A stretch of DNA of 64,000 nucleotides from an uncultured Bacilli bacterium (GCA_934725685.1 CAKVBX010000004.1:11399-75398), one strand, 5' to 3'; positions 1-8,320 are shown, counted from the first letter of the stretch. Translations and numbers: made by a program. The notes: a model not told the origin generated them from the letters alone.

Positions 1-624
1 CGTAATCTTCGGAGACATCTTCCAGGTCGGATGAGCTAAGACCTCCTCCGGTTTTACCTTAGAGAGATCTTCCAATCTTTTGTCTCTCAGAGCACCGCCG
101 CTGGCGGTGATCATCAAAGAGACAGGGGTTTCGTCTTTCCTACAGGCAGCCAGACATTTAAAGAGTCCGACATGTTCGCTATCGATTGGATAGAGATGCC
201 CGGTATAGGAAGCGAGTCTTCTCTTCATCAGAGAGGAACCGACGACATAGGATTCCTTGTTGGCCAAGAGAAGATCCTGATTGTTCTTTAAGGCAGAAAG
301 AGTCGGAAGTATTCCGGCATTGCCGGAGATTGCATTGATCACCGTCGCATCCGGATGACGGAGAAGGAGCTTTTCGATGGCACCTTCACCGTAATGGACC
401 TTTCCCTTCCAAAACGGATGATGGAGGAGGAAGGCTTTCGCAGCTTCCTCCTCCATCACAATATCCGTAAGCTTGTCGAACCAGAAAAGATAGGGTTCCA
501 GCCTTTCAAAGCGGGAATGGAACGCAACTCCGACAAGGTCATATTCATCCTGAAAGCGAAGAATATCGAGTGCCTGGGTTCCGATATCCCCCGTGGCACC
601 CAAGAGAATCAAAGGTTTTCCCAT
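1..624 (-). CDS. dxr: 1-deoxy-D-xylulose 5-phosphate reductoisomerase, C-terminus cut by window edge
   Basis: Enzyme that converts 1-deoxy-D-xylulose 5-phosphate to 2-C-methyl-D-erythritol 4-phosphate with NADPH, first committed step of the MEP isoprenoid pathway. The frame stays open to base 1, so about the first 208 residues are present. Translation shows the N-terminal Rossmann motif GATGDIG (residues 9-15), LANKES, the metal/substrate segment PIDSEH, ITASGGALRD and HPTWKMSPKIT, all family landmarks. It lies 15 nt behind cdsA, as in other Firmicutes. The start is uncertain: ATG at 622-624 is 13 nt from a GAGG ribosome site, while an in-frame TTG at 628-630 is 7 nt from it and may be the real start. 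No dxr paralogue is visible in the window. Confidence 0.93.
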   Translation of the reverse strand, partial: MGKPLILLGATGDIGTQALDILRFQDEYDLVGVAFHSRFERLEPYLFWFDKLTDIVMEEEAAKAFLLHHPFWKGKVHYGEGAIEKLLLRHPDATVINAISGNAGILPTLSALKNNQDLLLANKESYVVGSSLMKRRLASYTGHLYPIDSEHVGLFKCLAACRKDETPVSLMITASGGALRDKRLEDLSKVKPEEVLAHPTWKMSPKIT

Positions 625-639
625 TGACAAAATGATACC

Positions 640-1698
640 TCAGAGAACCATGTTGAATCCATAGGACATCATGGAGAGAAGTAACATGGAAAGAAAGGCG
701 TTGGTGAGCAGAGAATCGAAACGGTCGATGACACCGCCATGGCCCGGGAATATTTTTCCATAATCCTTGATGGCATAATGGCGCTTGATGAGGGAGAAGA
801 GGAAACCGCCGAGGTTGCCGTTGAAAGGAAGGAGCAGTCCAAGGATCAGAAGAAAGACCCAGGAAGCTCCGCCTAAGACGTTCATCGAAGAGAGCATGGA
901 GGAAGTCCGGAACTGGAGGAGTCCGGGAACCAAGGGGATGTTGAAGACAAGTTCATAAAGTGCAGCGAGACCGAAGAAGCAGAGATAGGAGAAGACACAG
1001 CCACCGATGAATCCTTCCCATGTCTTATGGGGAGAGATTCTCGGATTCATCGGATGCTTTCCGAAGAGAACACCGACGAAATAGGCTCCGACATCACTCG
1101 ACCAGGTTCCAATGGCGAGTGTAAGAAGGAAGGCGGAAGAGGACCAGCGCTGATCGTGACCAGAGGTGACGAAGCTATCCCGGAAAGCACTTGTGGAAGT
1201 GAGGGTCCCTGACGCATTGGGAAGATAACGAACGAAATAGAGTCCCAAGATTCCACAGGCGAAGAAAGTGATGATGGTAAAGAGATAAGTGACATCTTCC
1301 AACTTTGTCTTCTCAGAAAGAATGGCGATAAAGGAAAGGATAAAGAAGTAAAGTGCCATCAAAGAGAGAGGAACAAAAAGCGTCATCGGATTGAAGGAAA
1401 GAGACGTGGTATCCAAGGAAAATGGGTCCAATCCCTTGGCCCAGAGTGGGACAAAGAAGGAAAGGACAAAAAGCAGGGTATAGACATGTGTGATGATTCG
1501 GATCGGCCAGGAATATTTTCCTTTTCCGGGCACCATGAGCAGTTCATGGGTACCGATGAAAAGAAGAAATAATCCTAACACAAAATAGAACCATCCACCG
1601 AGGACCGAACAAGGGACAAGCACTGCGACTAAGACAATCGCCGTGATGATTCTCGTGATCATGCTCGATTTGCCTGATGACGAAAGTTTATTGGCCAT
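640..1698 (-). CDS. cdsA: phosphatidate cytidylyltransferase
   Basis: Integral membrane enzyme that makes CDP-diacylglycerol from phosphatidic acid and CTP, the branch point of phospholipid synthesis. The 352-residue protein has several hydrophobic spans from residue 15 onward and ends with the CTP_transf_1 signature (residues about 303-330: KR..., KDYGK, PGHGGVIDR). The family is usually 260-310 residues; the extra length is in the loops between the membrane spans of the N-terminal half. ATG with GGAG six bases upstream. It sits between frr and dxr, but the uppS gene normally found immediately upstream in this cluster is missing. Identity is secure. Confidence 0.95.
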   Translation of the reverse strand: MANKLSSSGKSSMITRIITAIVLVAVLVPCSVLGGWFYFVLGLFLLFIGTHELLMVPGKGKYSWPIRIITHVYTLLFVLSFFVPLWAKGLDPFSLDTTSLSFNPMTLFVPLSLMALYFFILSFIAILSEKTKLEDVTYLFTIITFFACGILGLYFVRYLPNASGTLTSTSAFRDSFVTSGHDQRWSSSAFLLTLAIGTWSSDVGAYFVGVLFGKHPMNPRISPHKTWEGFIGGCVFSYLCFFGLAALYELVFNIPLVPGLLQFRTSSMLSSMNVLGGASWVFLLILGLLLPFNGNLGGFLFSLIKRHYAIKDYGKIFPGHGGVIDRFDSLLTNAFLSMLLLSMMSYGFNMVL

Positions 1699-1757
1699 AT
1701 GGGGCTCCTTCCCTGTGAAAACTCACAGAGTCGACACGGAAAACAGAACGAAATCAA

Positions 1758-2300
1758 TCAGATGGTTTCGATATCCTTGATTTTGAGAGCGAGCATTTTG
1801 TCGATTTCGACAATGTGCTTGTCGGTCTCTTTCTGAACCTTATCGGTGAGGTCGGACTTCATGTCCTCGCTGAGGGCAGTGTCCTTCTTGACGGCGTTGT
1901 TGGCATCGCGACGGATGTTGCGGATAGCGACTTTGCCGTCTTCGCAGTACTTCTTGGCCTGCTTGATGAGGTCCTGACGTCTGTCTTCACTCGGTGCCGG
2001 GAACTTGAGAATGACGGCATTGCCGTTCTGGGTGACCGTGCAGCCTAAATCGGCCTTGTTGAGTCCGGAAACGATGTCCTTGATGATGGAAGGATCAAAT
2101 GTCTTGACGGAGAGGTCCGTGGCAGAGACGGAGCCAATCTGGGCGACCGACTTCAGAAGACACTTTTCACCGTAGGCGGTGATCATGACCTTATCCAAGA
2201 GCTGGGGAGTAACCTTGCCGGCTCTGAGGGTACCTAAGCTTTCCTTGAGGGAAAGGATGGATTTGTCCATCTTTTCGACAAACTCTTCTAATGTAGCCAT
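1758..2300 (-). CDS. frr: ribosome recycling factor
   Basis: Cytosolic factor that, with EF-G, splits the post-termination ribosome. At 180 residues it has the usual family length (about 185). The N-terminal helix has the typical pattern (MDKSILSLKESLGTLRAGKV), and IRNIRRDANNAVKK near residue 130 is the conserved RRF segment. A GGAGG site precedes the ATG by 8-9 nt. It is the fourth gene of the rpsB-tsf-pyrH-frr block; the 62-nt gap behind pyrH contains TAGAAT 17 nt after TTTATT, so a weak internal promoter is possible. Confidence 0.96.
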   Translation of the reverse strand: MATLEEFVEKMDKSILSLKESLGTLRAGKVTPQLLDKVMITAYGEKCLLKSVAQIGSVSATDLSVKTFDPSIIKDIVSGLNKADLGCTVTQNGNAVILKFPAPSEDRRQDLIKQAKKYCEDGKVAIRNIRRDANNAVKKDTALSEDMKSDLTDKVQKETDKHIVEIDKMLALKIKDIETI

Positions 2301-2362
2301 AAAACTATCCTCCTATAATGGATATTACTATTCTAATAGAAACAGAAATCGAAATAAAGAAC

Positions 2363-3079
2363 CTATTTGTTGGTGACGAGAGTTCCTAAGTCGTCTCCAC
2401 GGACGGCACGGACAGCATTCTCCGGATCATTCATGTTGAAGACACGGACATCGACATCGCTGTCGACCAAGAGGCCGACGGCAGTGCTGTCCATGACCTT
2501 GAGACCCTTGCTCAGAAGTTCCTGATAGGAAATCTTCTTGATGAGGGTGGCTTCCGGATGGACGCGGGGATCGTCGGTATAAATGCCTTCGACGCCGTTC
2601 TTGCCCATGAAGATGCCATCAGCGCAGATTTCCTTGGCACGGAGGGCGACGGACGTGTCGGTCGTGAAGTACGGAGAACCGACACCGCCGGCAAAGATGA
2701 CAACTCTCTTCTTCTCGAGATGGCGGATTGCTTTTCTGCGGATGTAGGGTTCACAGCACTGGTTGACCGGAATGGCGGACATCACACGGGTAATCAGACC
2801 ATGGTTTTCGAAATAAGACTGAAGGCACATGGCATTCATGATGGTAGCGAGCATGCCCATGTAATCACCGGTGGTACGTTCGATACCGAGAGAGGAAGCG
2901 AGCCTGCCTCTCCAGATGTTCCCACCGCCGACGACGATGGCGACCTCAGTCCCCATATCGGTAATCTTCTTGACGATTTCGTAGATCTTCTCCAGATATT
3001 CGGCATTGTAGATGTCATCATCCCCTTTGAGGGCTTCCCCTGAAATTTTCAGAAGGATTCTATGATACTGATTGGCCAT
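2363..3079 (-). CDS. pyrH: uridylate kinase
   Basis: Bacterial UMP kinase (amino-acid kinase fold, hexameric) converting UMP to UDP. 238 residues, the normal length. Visible motifs are the N-terminal KISGEALKGDD phosphate-binding segment, VVGGGNIWRGR near residue 50, and the nucleotide site FAGGVGSPYFTTDT near residue 130. ATG preceded by AAGGAG at a fairly long spacing of about 12 nt. A hairpin with a modest U-tract lies between tsf and this gene, so its transcription may be reduced relative to tsf. Confidence 0.96.
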   Translation of the reverse strand: MANQYHRILLKISGEALKGDDDIYNAEYLEKIYEIVKKITDMGTEVAIVVGGGNIWRGRLASSLGIERTTGDYMGMLATIMNAMCLQSYFENHGLITRVMSAIPVNQCCEPYIRRKAIRHLEKKRVVIFAGGVGSPYFTTDTSVALRAKEICADGIFMGKNGVEGIYTDDPRVHPEATLIKKISYQELLSKGLKVMDSTAVGLLVDSDVDVRVFNMNDPENAVRAVRGDDLGTLVTNK

Positions 3080-3117
3080 GGTGCTTGTTCACTCCTTATC
3101 TGTTTTTCGGATTGTAA

Positions 3118-3147
3118 GAAAGGCACCTCCGAAGAGGTGCCTCAAAA
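3118..3147 (-). terminator. hairpin between tsf and pyrH
   Basis: Nine-base-pair perfect stem (3121-3129 with 3134-3142) around a CGAA loop, followed on the minus strand by TTCTTAC. The T-tract is short and interrupted, so this is probably a partial terminator or an mRNA-stabilising hairpin after tsf rather than a full stop. Confidence 0.6.
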
Positions 3148-3162
3148 GAACTGATTGGAAAA

Positions 3163-4056
3163 TTACTTACCGGAAGCCTGAGCAGCAACTTCAGCGGCAA
3201 AATCATCCTGACGCTTTTCGATACCTTCACCGACCGCATAGCGGAGGAAGGAAACCATGGAAGCGCCATTCTCCTTGAGAAGCTGACCGACGGTCTTGTC
3301 CTCTTCGCCGATGAGGCCCATATCGACAAGAACACCCTCGAAGAGGGACTTCTTGACTCTGCCTTCGACGATCTTGTCCTGGATGGCAGCCGGCTTCTTG
3401 GCGAAGCTGGGATCCTGGAGGGAAGCTTCCTTCTGGACTTCGGTTTCCTTGGCGATAACATCGGCAGGGATATCCTCTTCCTTGACATAGGAAGGATTGT
3501 TGGAGCAGACGACTAAGGAAATACGGTTGGCGATTTCTTCGTTGCCGCCCTTGATGACGGTGAGAACACCGATTTTGCCCTTCATATGGAGGTAGGGTCC
3601 GAAGTGTTCATCATCATTTTTGTGAACGATGGCGAATCTTCTGAAGTCGAGCTTCTCGCCGAGTTTGACACCGGCATCAATGAAAAGTTCATTGATGGTC
3701 TTGCCATCCTTGTTGGCGGAGTTCTTGGCTTCTTCAAGGTCCTTCGGCTCATTGGCGAGGACAATTTCATTGATTTCGTGGATGAGGGCACGGAACGGAT
3801 CAGAGTTGGCGACGAAGTCAGTTTCGCAGTTGACTTCGATGATGGCAGCCTTGTTTCCATCGACAAGGATGGAAGAGACGCCTTCGGCAGCGATACGGCT
3901 AGCGGCCTTCTTGGCAGCCTTGGCGATACCCTTTTCTCTGAGCCATGTGATGGCGGCTTCTAAGTCGTGGTTGTTAGCGGCAAGAGCCTTCTTGCAATCC
4001 ATCAATCCGGCACCGGTGCGGTCACGGAGCTGCTTGATCTGTTCGATTTCGGTCAT
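3163..4056 (-). CDS. tsf: elongation factor Ts
   Basis: Guanine nucleotide exchange factor for EF-Tu. 297 residues, normal length. The N-terminal UBA-like domain with RTGAGLMDCKKAL (residues 12-24) and the segment EVNCETDFVA (about residues 72-81) are the two diagnostic family motifs. The ATG is 2 nt after the rpsB stop codon, so the two genes are translationally coupled, and no strong ribosome site is needed or seen. Confidence 0.97.
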   Translation of the reverse strand: MTEIEQIKQLRDRTGAGLMDCKKALAANNHDLEAAITWLREKGIAKAAKKAASRIAAEGVSSILVDGNKAAIIEVNCETDFVANSDPFRALIHEINEIVLANEPKDLEEAKNSANKDGKTINELFIDAGVKLGEKLDFRRFAIVHKNDDEHFGPYLHMKGKIGVLTVIKGGNEEIANRISLVVCSNNPSYVKEEDIPADVIAKETEVQKEASLQDPSFAKKPAAIQDKIVEGRVKKSLFEGVLVDMGLIGEEDKTVGQLLKENGASMVSFLRYAVGEGIEKRQDDFAAEVAAQASGK

Positions 4057-4058
4057 AA

Positions 4059-5099
4059 TTACTTGGCTTCTCCTGTTTCGGCTTCGGCCTTAGGGGCTTC
4101 TTCAGCCTTCGGGGCTTCAGCCGTCTTTCCTTCTTCCTTCTTGTCATCGAAGCGACGGAAATTCTTCTTGACGAACTTCTTGTTGCGGGCAGGTCTCTTG
4201 CCGTTCTTTCTCATGGCGATGGCATCGTCTCTGAGCTTAGCACGGATGGCCTTGGTCTGTTCGGCGGCATCGACGCCCTTGAGCATTTCGCCCATGGTCT
4301 GAGCGGCATCAGCAGCGTTCTTGTAGGCATAAAGCGGTTCGCCGCCCTTGCCTTCGACAACAGCATCGGCTAAGAGGCCGACGATAATACGGATGGACTG
4401 TTCGCCGTCATCATTGGCAGGGATGAGGTGGTCAATGAGATCGGGATCGGTATTGGTATCACCTAAAGCGAAGACAGGGATGTTGAGGAGTCTGGCTTCG
4501 GCGACAGCGTTGTGCTCGGTCTTAGGATCGACAACAACGATGGCGTTCGGAAGAAGACGGATTTCCTTGATGCCTTCGAGGTTCTGGCTGAGTTTTTCTT
4601 TGAGCTTGATTCTCTCGGCAGCTTCCTTCTTAGGGAGCTTTTCGAGTTCACCATTGAGCTCTTCCTGTTCGATGGTTCTGAGAAGGGCGATTCTCTTGAT
4701 AATGGTGTGGAAGTTGGTGAGGGTGCCGCCAAGCCATCTGTGGGCAACATAGAAGGAACCGGAACGGACGGCTTCTTCCTGGATAGCCTTCTGAGCATAG
4801 GGCTTAGTTCCGACGAAGAGGACCTTGCCACCCTTGGCAACGATTCCCTTGAGAGCCTGATAAGCTTCCTGCATCTGAGCAGTGGTCTTGTTAAGATCGA
4901 TGATGTGGAGGTTGTTTCTCTTTCCGTGGATGTACTTTCTCATCTTCGGATTCCATCTGGAAACTCTGTGTCCGAAATGGCAACCAGCATCGAGTAATGT
5001 TTTTGCACTGACAACCGGATCATTAGGATTATGGACAGTGCTGGCCATGACATCCTGAGCCTGTTCGGCGACGGCTTCGACTTTGACTTCTTCGCTCAT
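4059..5099 (-). CDS. rpsB: 30S ribosomal protein S2 with N- and C-terminal extensions
   Basis: Ribosomal protein S2 of the small subunit. The core (GCHFGHRVSRWNPKMRKYI near residue 40, HRWLGGTLTN near residue 123, VVVDPKTEHNAV, ALGDTNTDPDLIDHLIPAND) is fully recognisable. At 346 residues it is about 90 longer than usual: an acidic N-terminal extension of about 28 residues precedes the core, and the C-terminus carries a basic stretch (KRPARNKKFVKKNFRR) followed by an Ala/Glu/Lys/Pro-rich repeat (EAPKAE). GGAGG eight bases before ATG. First gene of its operon, with its own promoter and long leader. Confidence 0.97.
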   Translation of the reverse strand: MSEEVKVEAVAEQAQDVMASTVHNPNDPVVSAKTLLDAGCHFGHRVSRWNPKMRKYIHGKRNNLHIIDLNKTTAQMQEAYQALKGIVAKGGKVLFVGTKPYAQKAIQEEAVRSGSFYVAHRWLGGTLTNFHTIIKRIALLRTIEQEELNGELEKLPKKEAAERIKLKEKLSQNLEGIKEIRLLPNAIVVVDPKTEHNAVAEARLLNIPVFALGDTNTDPDLIDHLIPANDDGEQSIRIIVGLLADAVVEGKGGEPLYAYKNAADAAQTMGEMLKGVDAAEQTKAIRAKLRDDAIAMRKNGKRPARNKKFVKKNFRRFDDKKEEGKTAEAPKAEEAPKAEAETGEAK

Positions 5100-5258
5100 G
5101 TTTTGAGCCTCCTTTTTGTTGACCTTCTGAATGTTTCAAGATGCCAACCCAATCCGCTATGCGTAGCTAAGCAATGGTATTCTTAGTTCTGGAGTGAGGT
5201 TCGACGGAGAGGACTCGTCGGCAAGATTCACATTCATGGTTATTGCGCAATACGCGCG
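5100..5258 (-). promoter_or_regulatory. long 5' leader of the rpsB operon
   Basis: The predicted start of transcription (about 5258) leaves roughly 155 nt before the rpsB ATG. It holds a hairpin CGACG-AGTCCTCTC-CGTCG and further self-complementary segments near GCTTAGCTACGCATAGC. No open frame with a ribosome site is visible. A leader of this size on a ribosomal protein operon is typically a binding site for autogenous control, but I cannot assign it to a known leader family by eye. Confidence 0.4.
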
Positions 5259-5264
5259 TTGTTT

Positions 5265-5293
5265 AATATATCATATAATTTATATCGTTTCAA
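5265..5293 (-). promoter_or_regulatory. promoter of the rpsB operon
   Basis: On the minus strand: -35 TTGAAA (5288-5293), 17-nt spacer, -10 TATATT (5265-5270), in an A+T-rich stretch. It points to rpsB. Good match to the main vegetative sigma factor consensus. Confidence 0.75.
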
Positions 5294-5355
5294 TTGCAAT
5301 TTTCTATTTTGTTCTTGATTTTTGTCGATGATTCCGCTATAGTGTTTAAGCTTTT

Positions 5356-5432
5356 GGCCTCATCGACAAGCGGCTTAAGTCTCAGCCCTCTCAAGGCTGC
5401 ATTCACGGGTTCGAATCCCGTTGAGGTCACCA
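5356..5432 (+). tRNA. tRNA-Glu (anticodon CTC)
   Basis: Cloverleaf: 7-bp acceptor stem GGCCTCA/TGAGGTC (with one G-U pair), D-stem GAC/GTC, anticodon stem CAGCC/GGCTG with loop CTCTCAA giving anticodon CTC (codon GAG), T-arm ACGGG-TTCGAAT-CCCGT, and an encoded CCA end (5430-5432). The sequence closely resembles Firmicutes tRNA-Glu. Divergent from rpsB and followed by a strong terminator, so it appears to be a single-gene transcript. Confidence 0.95.
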
Positions 5433-5444
5433 TCTAGAAACATC

Positions 5445-5474
5445 GACACTCTTGGAACTCCAAGAGTGTCTTTT
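5445..5474 (+). terminator. terminator after tRNA-Glu
   Basis: Eleven-base-pair perfect stem (5445-5455 with 5460-5470), AACT loop, then TTTT. Rho-independent terminator of the tRNA transcript. Confidence 0.9.
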
Positions 5475-5574
5475 GGTTACTCCGTTTTCTGCCCGGTTCT
5501 ATCTTGTTATTTTCTTGTTGTTCTATTAAATCGTCTTGTCTTCAATCTAAAAAAAGAATATAGTTTCTTCTTTT

Positions 5575-5673
5575 TGATAATGATTTCTTTAAAAAAATGA
5601 TAATGATAAAAAGCCTTAGTTATCGGTATATTTCAGAATTTGTGCCAAAATATTGTTCAATTTTGATAATGAT
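5575..5673. repeat. three direct copies of TGATAATGAT
   Basis: The decamer TGATAATGAT occurs at 5575-5584, 5598-5607 and 5664-5673 in an A+T-rich spacer with no gene, between the tRNA-Glu terminator and the 3' end of the small minus-strand gene. The decamer resembles a half-site of Fur-family operators. No promoter clearly reads out of this stretch. Confidence 0.55.
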
Positions 5674-5689
5674 GATTTCTGAGTTTTCC

Positions 5690-6037
5690 TCAACCGATTG
5701 TATGGTCGATAAACGGTTTTACATTGGAATGAACAATGACCTCAGTATCAGGGAACGTTAAAGTCTCTCCATTGACAACAAGAGTCAGTTTCCCGTCCTT
5801 GTAGGATTGTTCATTTACAAGAATTGAACCCTCGAAATCATGAGCAATCTTAATTCCACGGAAGACAAACTCATGGGAAAGGGTCATGTCAAATTCAGTT
5901 CTGACATGATTGCCGCCTTCAAACAGCATCTGAAAATCCACATTCAGAAAGAAGGCGAGACCTTCCTCTGTGTTTCTTATGGCAGAGACTTCCGTTTCCG
6001 GAAGAGAATAGAACTCCGCAAAAGACTTCGTCGTCAT
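5690..6037 (-). CDS. conserved-looking protein of unknown function, 115 aa
   Basis: I do not recognise this family. The 115-residue product has no signal peptide, membrane span or cysteine. It looks like an alternating beta-rich small protein: an acidic N-terminal half and a C-terminal half with several short beta-like runs (GKLTLVVNGETLTFPDTEVIVHSNV). It starts 3 nt after the glycerate kinase stop codon and so is the last gene of the hydrolase-glycerate kinase operon. The tight spacing and codon use like its neighbours support a real gene. Confidence 0.7.
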   Translation of the reverse strand: MTTKSFAEFYSLPETEVSAIRNTEEGLAFFLNVDFQMLFEGGNHVRTEFDMTLSHEFVFRGIKIAHDFEGSILVNEQSYKDGKLTLVVNGETLTFPDTEVIVHSNVKPFIDHTIG

Positions 6038-6040
6038 AAT

Positions 6041-7180
6041 TCACTTCTTCATTTCTACACCGAGCCGGACTAACGACAGTGCATTGAGACAGGAATGATA
6101 GTAGAAGACACCGGCCTGTCTCTTCATCTGTTCGAAGTGGACGGAGTTGCGGCCCGTTGTCACAATTGCGGAAAGTCCCCTAGACAGAAGTTTTTCTCCG
6201 TCCCGATCTGCAGCACCGCAGATTGCGACCACCGGAATTTCCTTTGCCTTCGCCCTCTTAAGGATTCCGGCGACAACCTTGCCTTCCAAGGTCTGTGCAT
6301 CGACCTTGCCTTCTCCCGTGAAGACAATATCCACTCCTTCGAGACGCTGATTGAAATGAATGCGGTCAAGATAGAAATCGATGCCGCTCACAAGTTTCCC
6401 CTTCAGGAAGGAAAGAATGCCTCCTCCGATTCCGCCGGCAGCGCCGGCTCCCTTCGTCTCGGCGACAGAACAATATCCTTTCCGAAGAAGGAAAGAATGG
6501 AAGGCTGTCATCTTCTTTTCCAGTGTTCTTGTTCCGCTGATATCGGTCCCCTTCTGTTTTGAAAACATCAAAGAACATCCATGCTTCCCAAGCAAAGGGG
6601 CATCGACATCATAGAGGCCGATGAATTCAACACCCTTAGCATTTTCTTTTAAATTGGTATCATCGATATCCATTATCTGATCCAGCGTTCCACCGGTCGG
6701 AAGAAACTCATCCCCTTCCTGATTGAAACACTTGAGACCCATGGCGACCAATAGACCGATACCGAAGTCATTGGTGGAAGTGCCCCCTAAAGCAAGATAA
6801 ATCTTCTTGCATCCTTTTCTGATGGCATCGAGCAGAAGGACACCGACGCCATAGGAAGTCGTAAGAAACGGATTCCGTTCTTTGGGGTCGGCTATGAAAA
6901 GACAGCTGGCGCACTCTAAATAGGCCTCTCCGTTTCCGTCGATCTCATAGGAGGCCACAATCGGTTTATGGTTGGCATCGAAGGTCTCCACTTCGACCCT
7001 CGTCCCCTTCTCAAGATAGAAAAGTGCCGAAAGGAATCCGTCTCCGCCATCGGAGACCGGAACCTTGACGACTTCCGTCTCCGGAAAGACCTTCTTCGAA
7101 GCCTGGGCAAAGAGGTTCATCGTATCGAAGGTCGACAAGGTTCCTTTAAAGGAATCCGAAGCAATCAGAAATTTACTCAT
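6041..7180 (-). CDS. glxK: glycerate 2-kinase
   Basis: ATP-dependent glycerate kinase of the GlxK/GarK family, making 2-phosphoglycerate from glycerate. 379 residues, the family length. Landmarks: N-terminal ASDSFKGTLST (residues 7-17), PVSDGGDGF near residue 42, ALGGTSTNDFGIG near residue 130, and the glycine-rich segment KGAGAAGGIGGG near residue 243. Its ATG overlaps the end of the upstream hydrolase gene by 8 nt, so they are co-translated. A KdgT-type sugar-acid permease and a CdaR-type regulator lie nearby; together they suggest sugar-acid catabolism, which is inference. Confidence 0.92.
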   Translation of the reverse strand: MSKFLIASDSFKGTLSTFDTMNLFAQASKKVFPETEVVKVPVSDGGDGFLSALFYLEKGTRVEVETFDANHKPIVASYEIDGNGEAYLECASCLFIADPKERNPFLTTSYGVGVLLLDAIRKGCKKIYLALGGTSTNDFGIGLLVAMGLKCFNQEGDEFLPTGGTLDQIMDIDDTNLKENAKGVEFIGLYDVDAPLLGKHGCSLMFSKQKGTDISGTRTLEKKMTAFHSFLLRKGYCSVAETKGAGAAGGIGGGILSFLKGKLVSGIDFYLDRIHFNQRLEGVDIVFTGEGKVDAQTLEGKVVAGILKRAKAKEIPVVAICGAADRDGEKLLSRGLSAIVTTGRNSVHFEQMKRQAGVFYYHSCLNALSLVRLGVEMKK

Positions 7181-8099
7181 GCATCGATTCCACCTTTCTT
7201 ACAAATTCAGAAAGAACTTCCTCATAACGGACGGGGTCACTCTGTGCGGAGCAGGCATGCTCGGCACCGGGGAAGAGATATTTCACTTTGTATCCGGAAA
7301 ACGCCTGATAGATATCTTCCGAATGGTCGTTGGGAATGAAGGCATCCCCTTCTCCGTGAGCGACAAAGAGCGGAATCTCGCAGCCCTTGATATAGGTGAT
7401 TGGAGATGCCTCTTTCATATGGTATCCGTGGAACAGCTTCATATAGAAGTCACACATAGGAAGGAAGAAGGGGGAAAGGTGCATCTGATGGCGGATCAGA
7501 TAGCCGAAGAGCTTTCTAATAGAGCTATATCCACAGTCCTCTGCAAGGAAATCGATGTTATCCTGATACTGCACCACCTGAAGAATGGTGGCGGCCCCCA
7601 TGCTTTCGCCCTGAAGGCCGAGGAAGATATCCTCCCCATAGTTCTTTCTGATATAGGCGATGATTTCGTGAAGATCGTGGGCTTCCTTATATCCCATGGT
7701 GACATCCTTGTGGATGTTGTCTCCATGGCTTCGGTGATCGTAGAGAACGATGCTGTAACCGAGGCGATAGAACATCATGGCATATTTCAAGGAGCATTCG
7801 CGATTGACGGAATAACCATGACAGAGGATGACGAACTTCTTTCCGTCTCCGTTCAGGGAGATGTCACCATGGATTTCGTATCCGTCTTCCATCTTCAAGG
7901 AAAAAGGCTTACGCTCCAACGCCTCTTCCCCTTCCAATAGTCCATGCTCTTTTTCTGCCTTATGGGATTCTTCTCTCGTATAGCGTTTCGGATAGGACAT
8001 ATACCGGACTAAGAACATCGGAATTATCACAAAACAGACAAGCAATGCCAATCCTAGGATGACAGCTAAGACAATCAATAAAATGTAATACCAGGCCAT
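7173..8099 (-). CDS. membrane-anchored alpha/beta hydrolase
   Basis: Serine hydrolase of unknown substrate. Residues 1-25 form one hydrophobic span (MAWYYILLIVLAVILGLALL), so the enzyme is anchored with the catalytic domain probably outside. Motifs: oxyanion segment LCHGYS (about residue 91), nucleophile elbow GESMG (about residue 165), acid region HGEGDAFIP (about 260) and catalytic His in GAEHA. Similar YqkD-like hydrolases are common in Firmicutes. Start: an in-frame GTG lies five codons upstream, but the ATG at 8097-8099 has AGG nine bases ahead and begins directly at the membrane span. Confidence 0.85.
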   Translation of the reverse strand: MAWYYILLIVLAVILGLALLVCFVIIPMFLVRYMSYPKRYTREESHKAEKEHGLLEGEEALERKPFSLKMEDGYEIHGDISLNGDGKKFVILCHGYSVNRECSLKYAMMFYRLGYSIVLYDHRSHGDNIHKDVTMGYKEAHDLHEIIAYIRKNYGEDIFLGLQGESMGAATILQVVQYQDNIDFLAEDCGYSSIRKLFGYLIRHQMHLSPFFLPMCDFYMKLFHGYHMKEASPITYIKGCEIPLFVAHGEGDAFIPNDHSEDIYQAFSGYKVKYLFPGAEHACSAQSDPVRYEEVLSEFVRKVESMHE

Positions 8100-8281
8100 A
8101 GACAAGTTCCTCACTGAGGATAGTTTAAGGCCCGAAAGCAGAAAAGAGAAGTGAAAATTCAGGAATAGGTTCCCTTAGAAGCAACAATGGATAGTTCTTT
8201 CCGTGATGTCCCGTTTTGATAATCGCATCAACTTCTAGAAGAAGTTGGAACACATTCCGTTTTCTTTCTCTTTTAAAACGA

Positions 8282-8320
8282 AAAAGTGCTGTCATCCTTA
8301 AGGACACAGCACTTTTCCGT
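8282..8320 (-). terminator. terminator after alsD
   Basis: Long stem: AAAAGTGCTGT (8282-8292) pairs with ACAGCACTTTT (8306-8316), with TCCTTAAGGA forming an inner extension. T-runs occur on both sides, so it could work in both directions, but the gene ending here is the acetolactate decarboxylase on the minus strand. The rest of 8120-8400 holds only a short perfect hairpin at 8229-8247 and no gene that I can support. Confidence 0.88.

Noticed and set aside
1716..1731. CTGTGA/TCACAG hairpin between frr and cdsA as a terminator
   Set aside because: Six-base stem without a T-run inside an operon.
2301..2362. Internal promoter (TTTATT-17-TAGAAT) in front of frr
   Set aside because: Only a moderate match inside a conserved operon; mentioned with frr but not listed as a feature.
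8229..8247. Perfect hairpin CAACTTCT-AGA-AGAAGTTG as a terminator or operator
   Set aside because: No T-run follows and it is too far (about 130 nt) from the hydrolase start to assign as an operator with any confidence.
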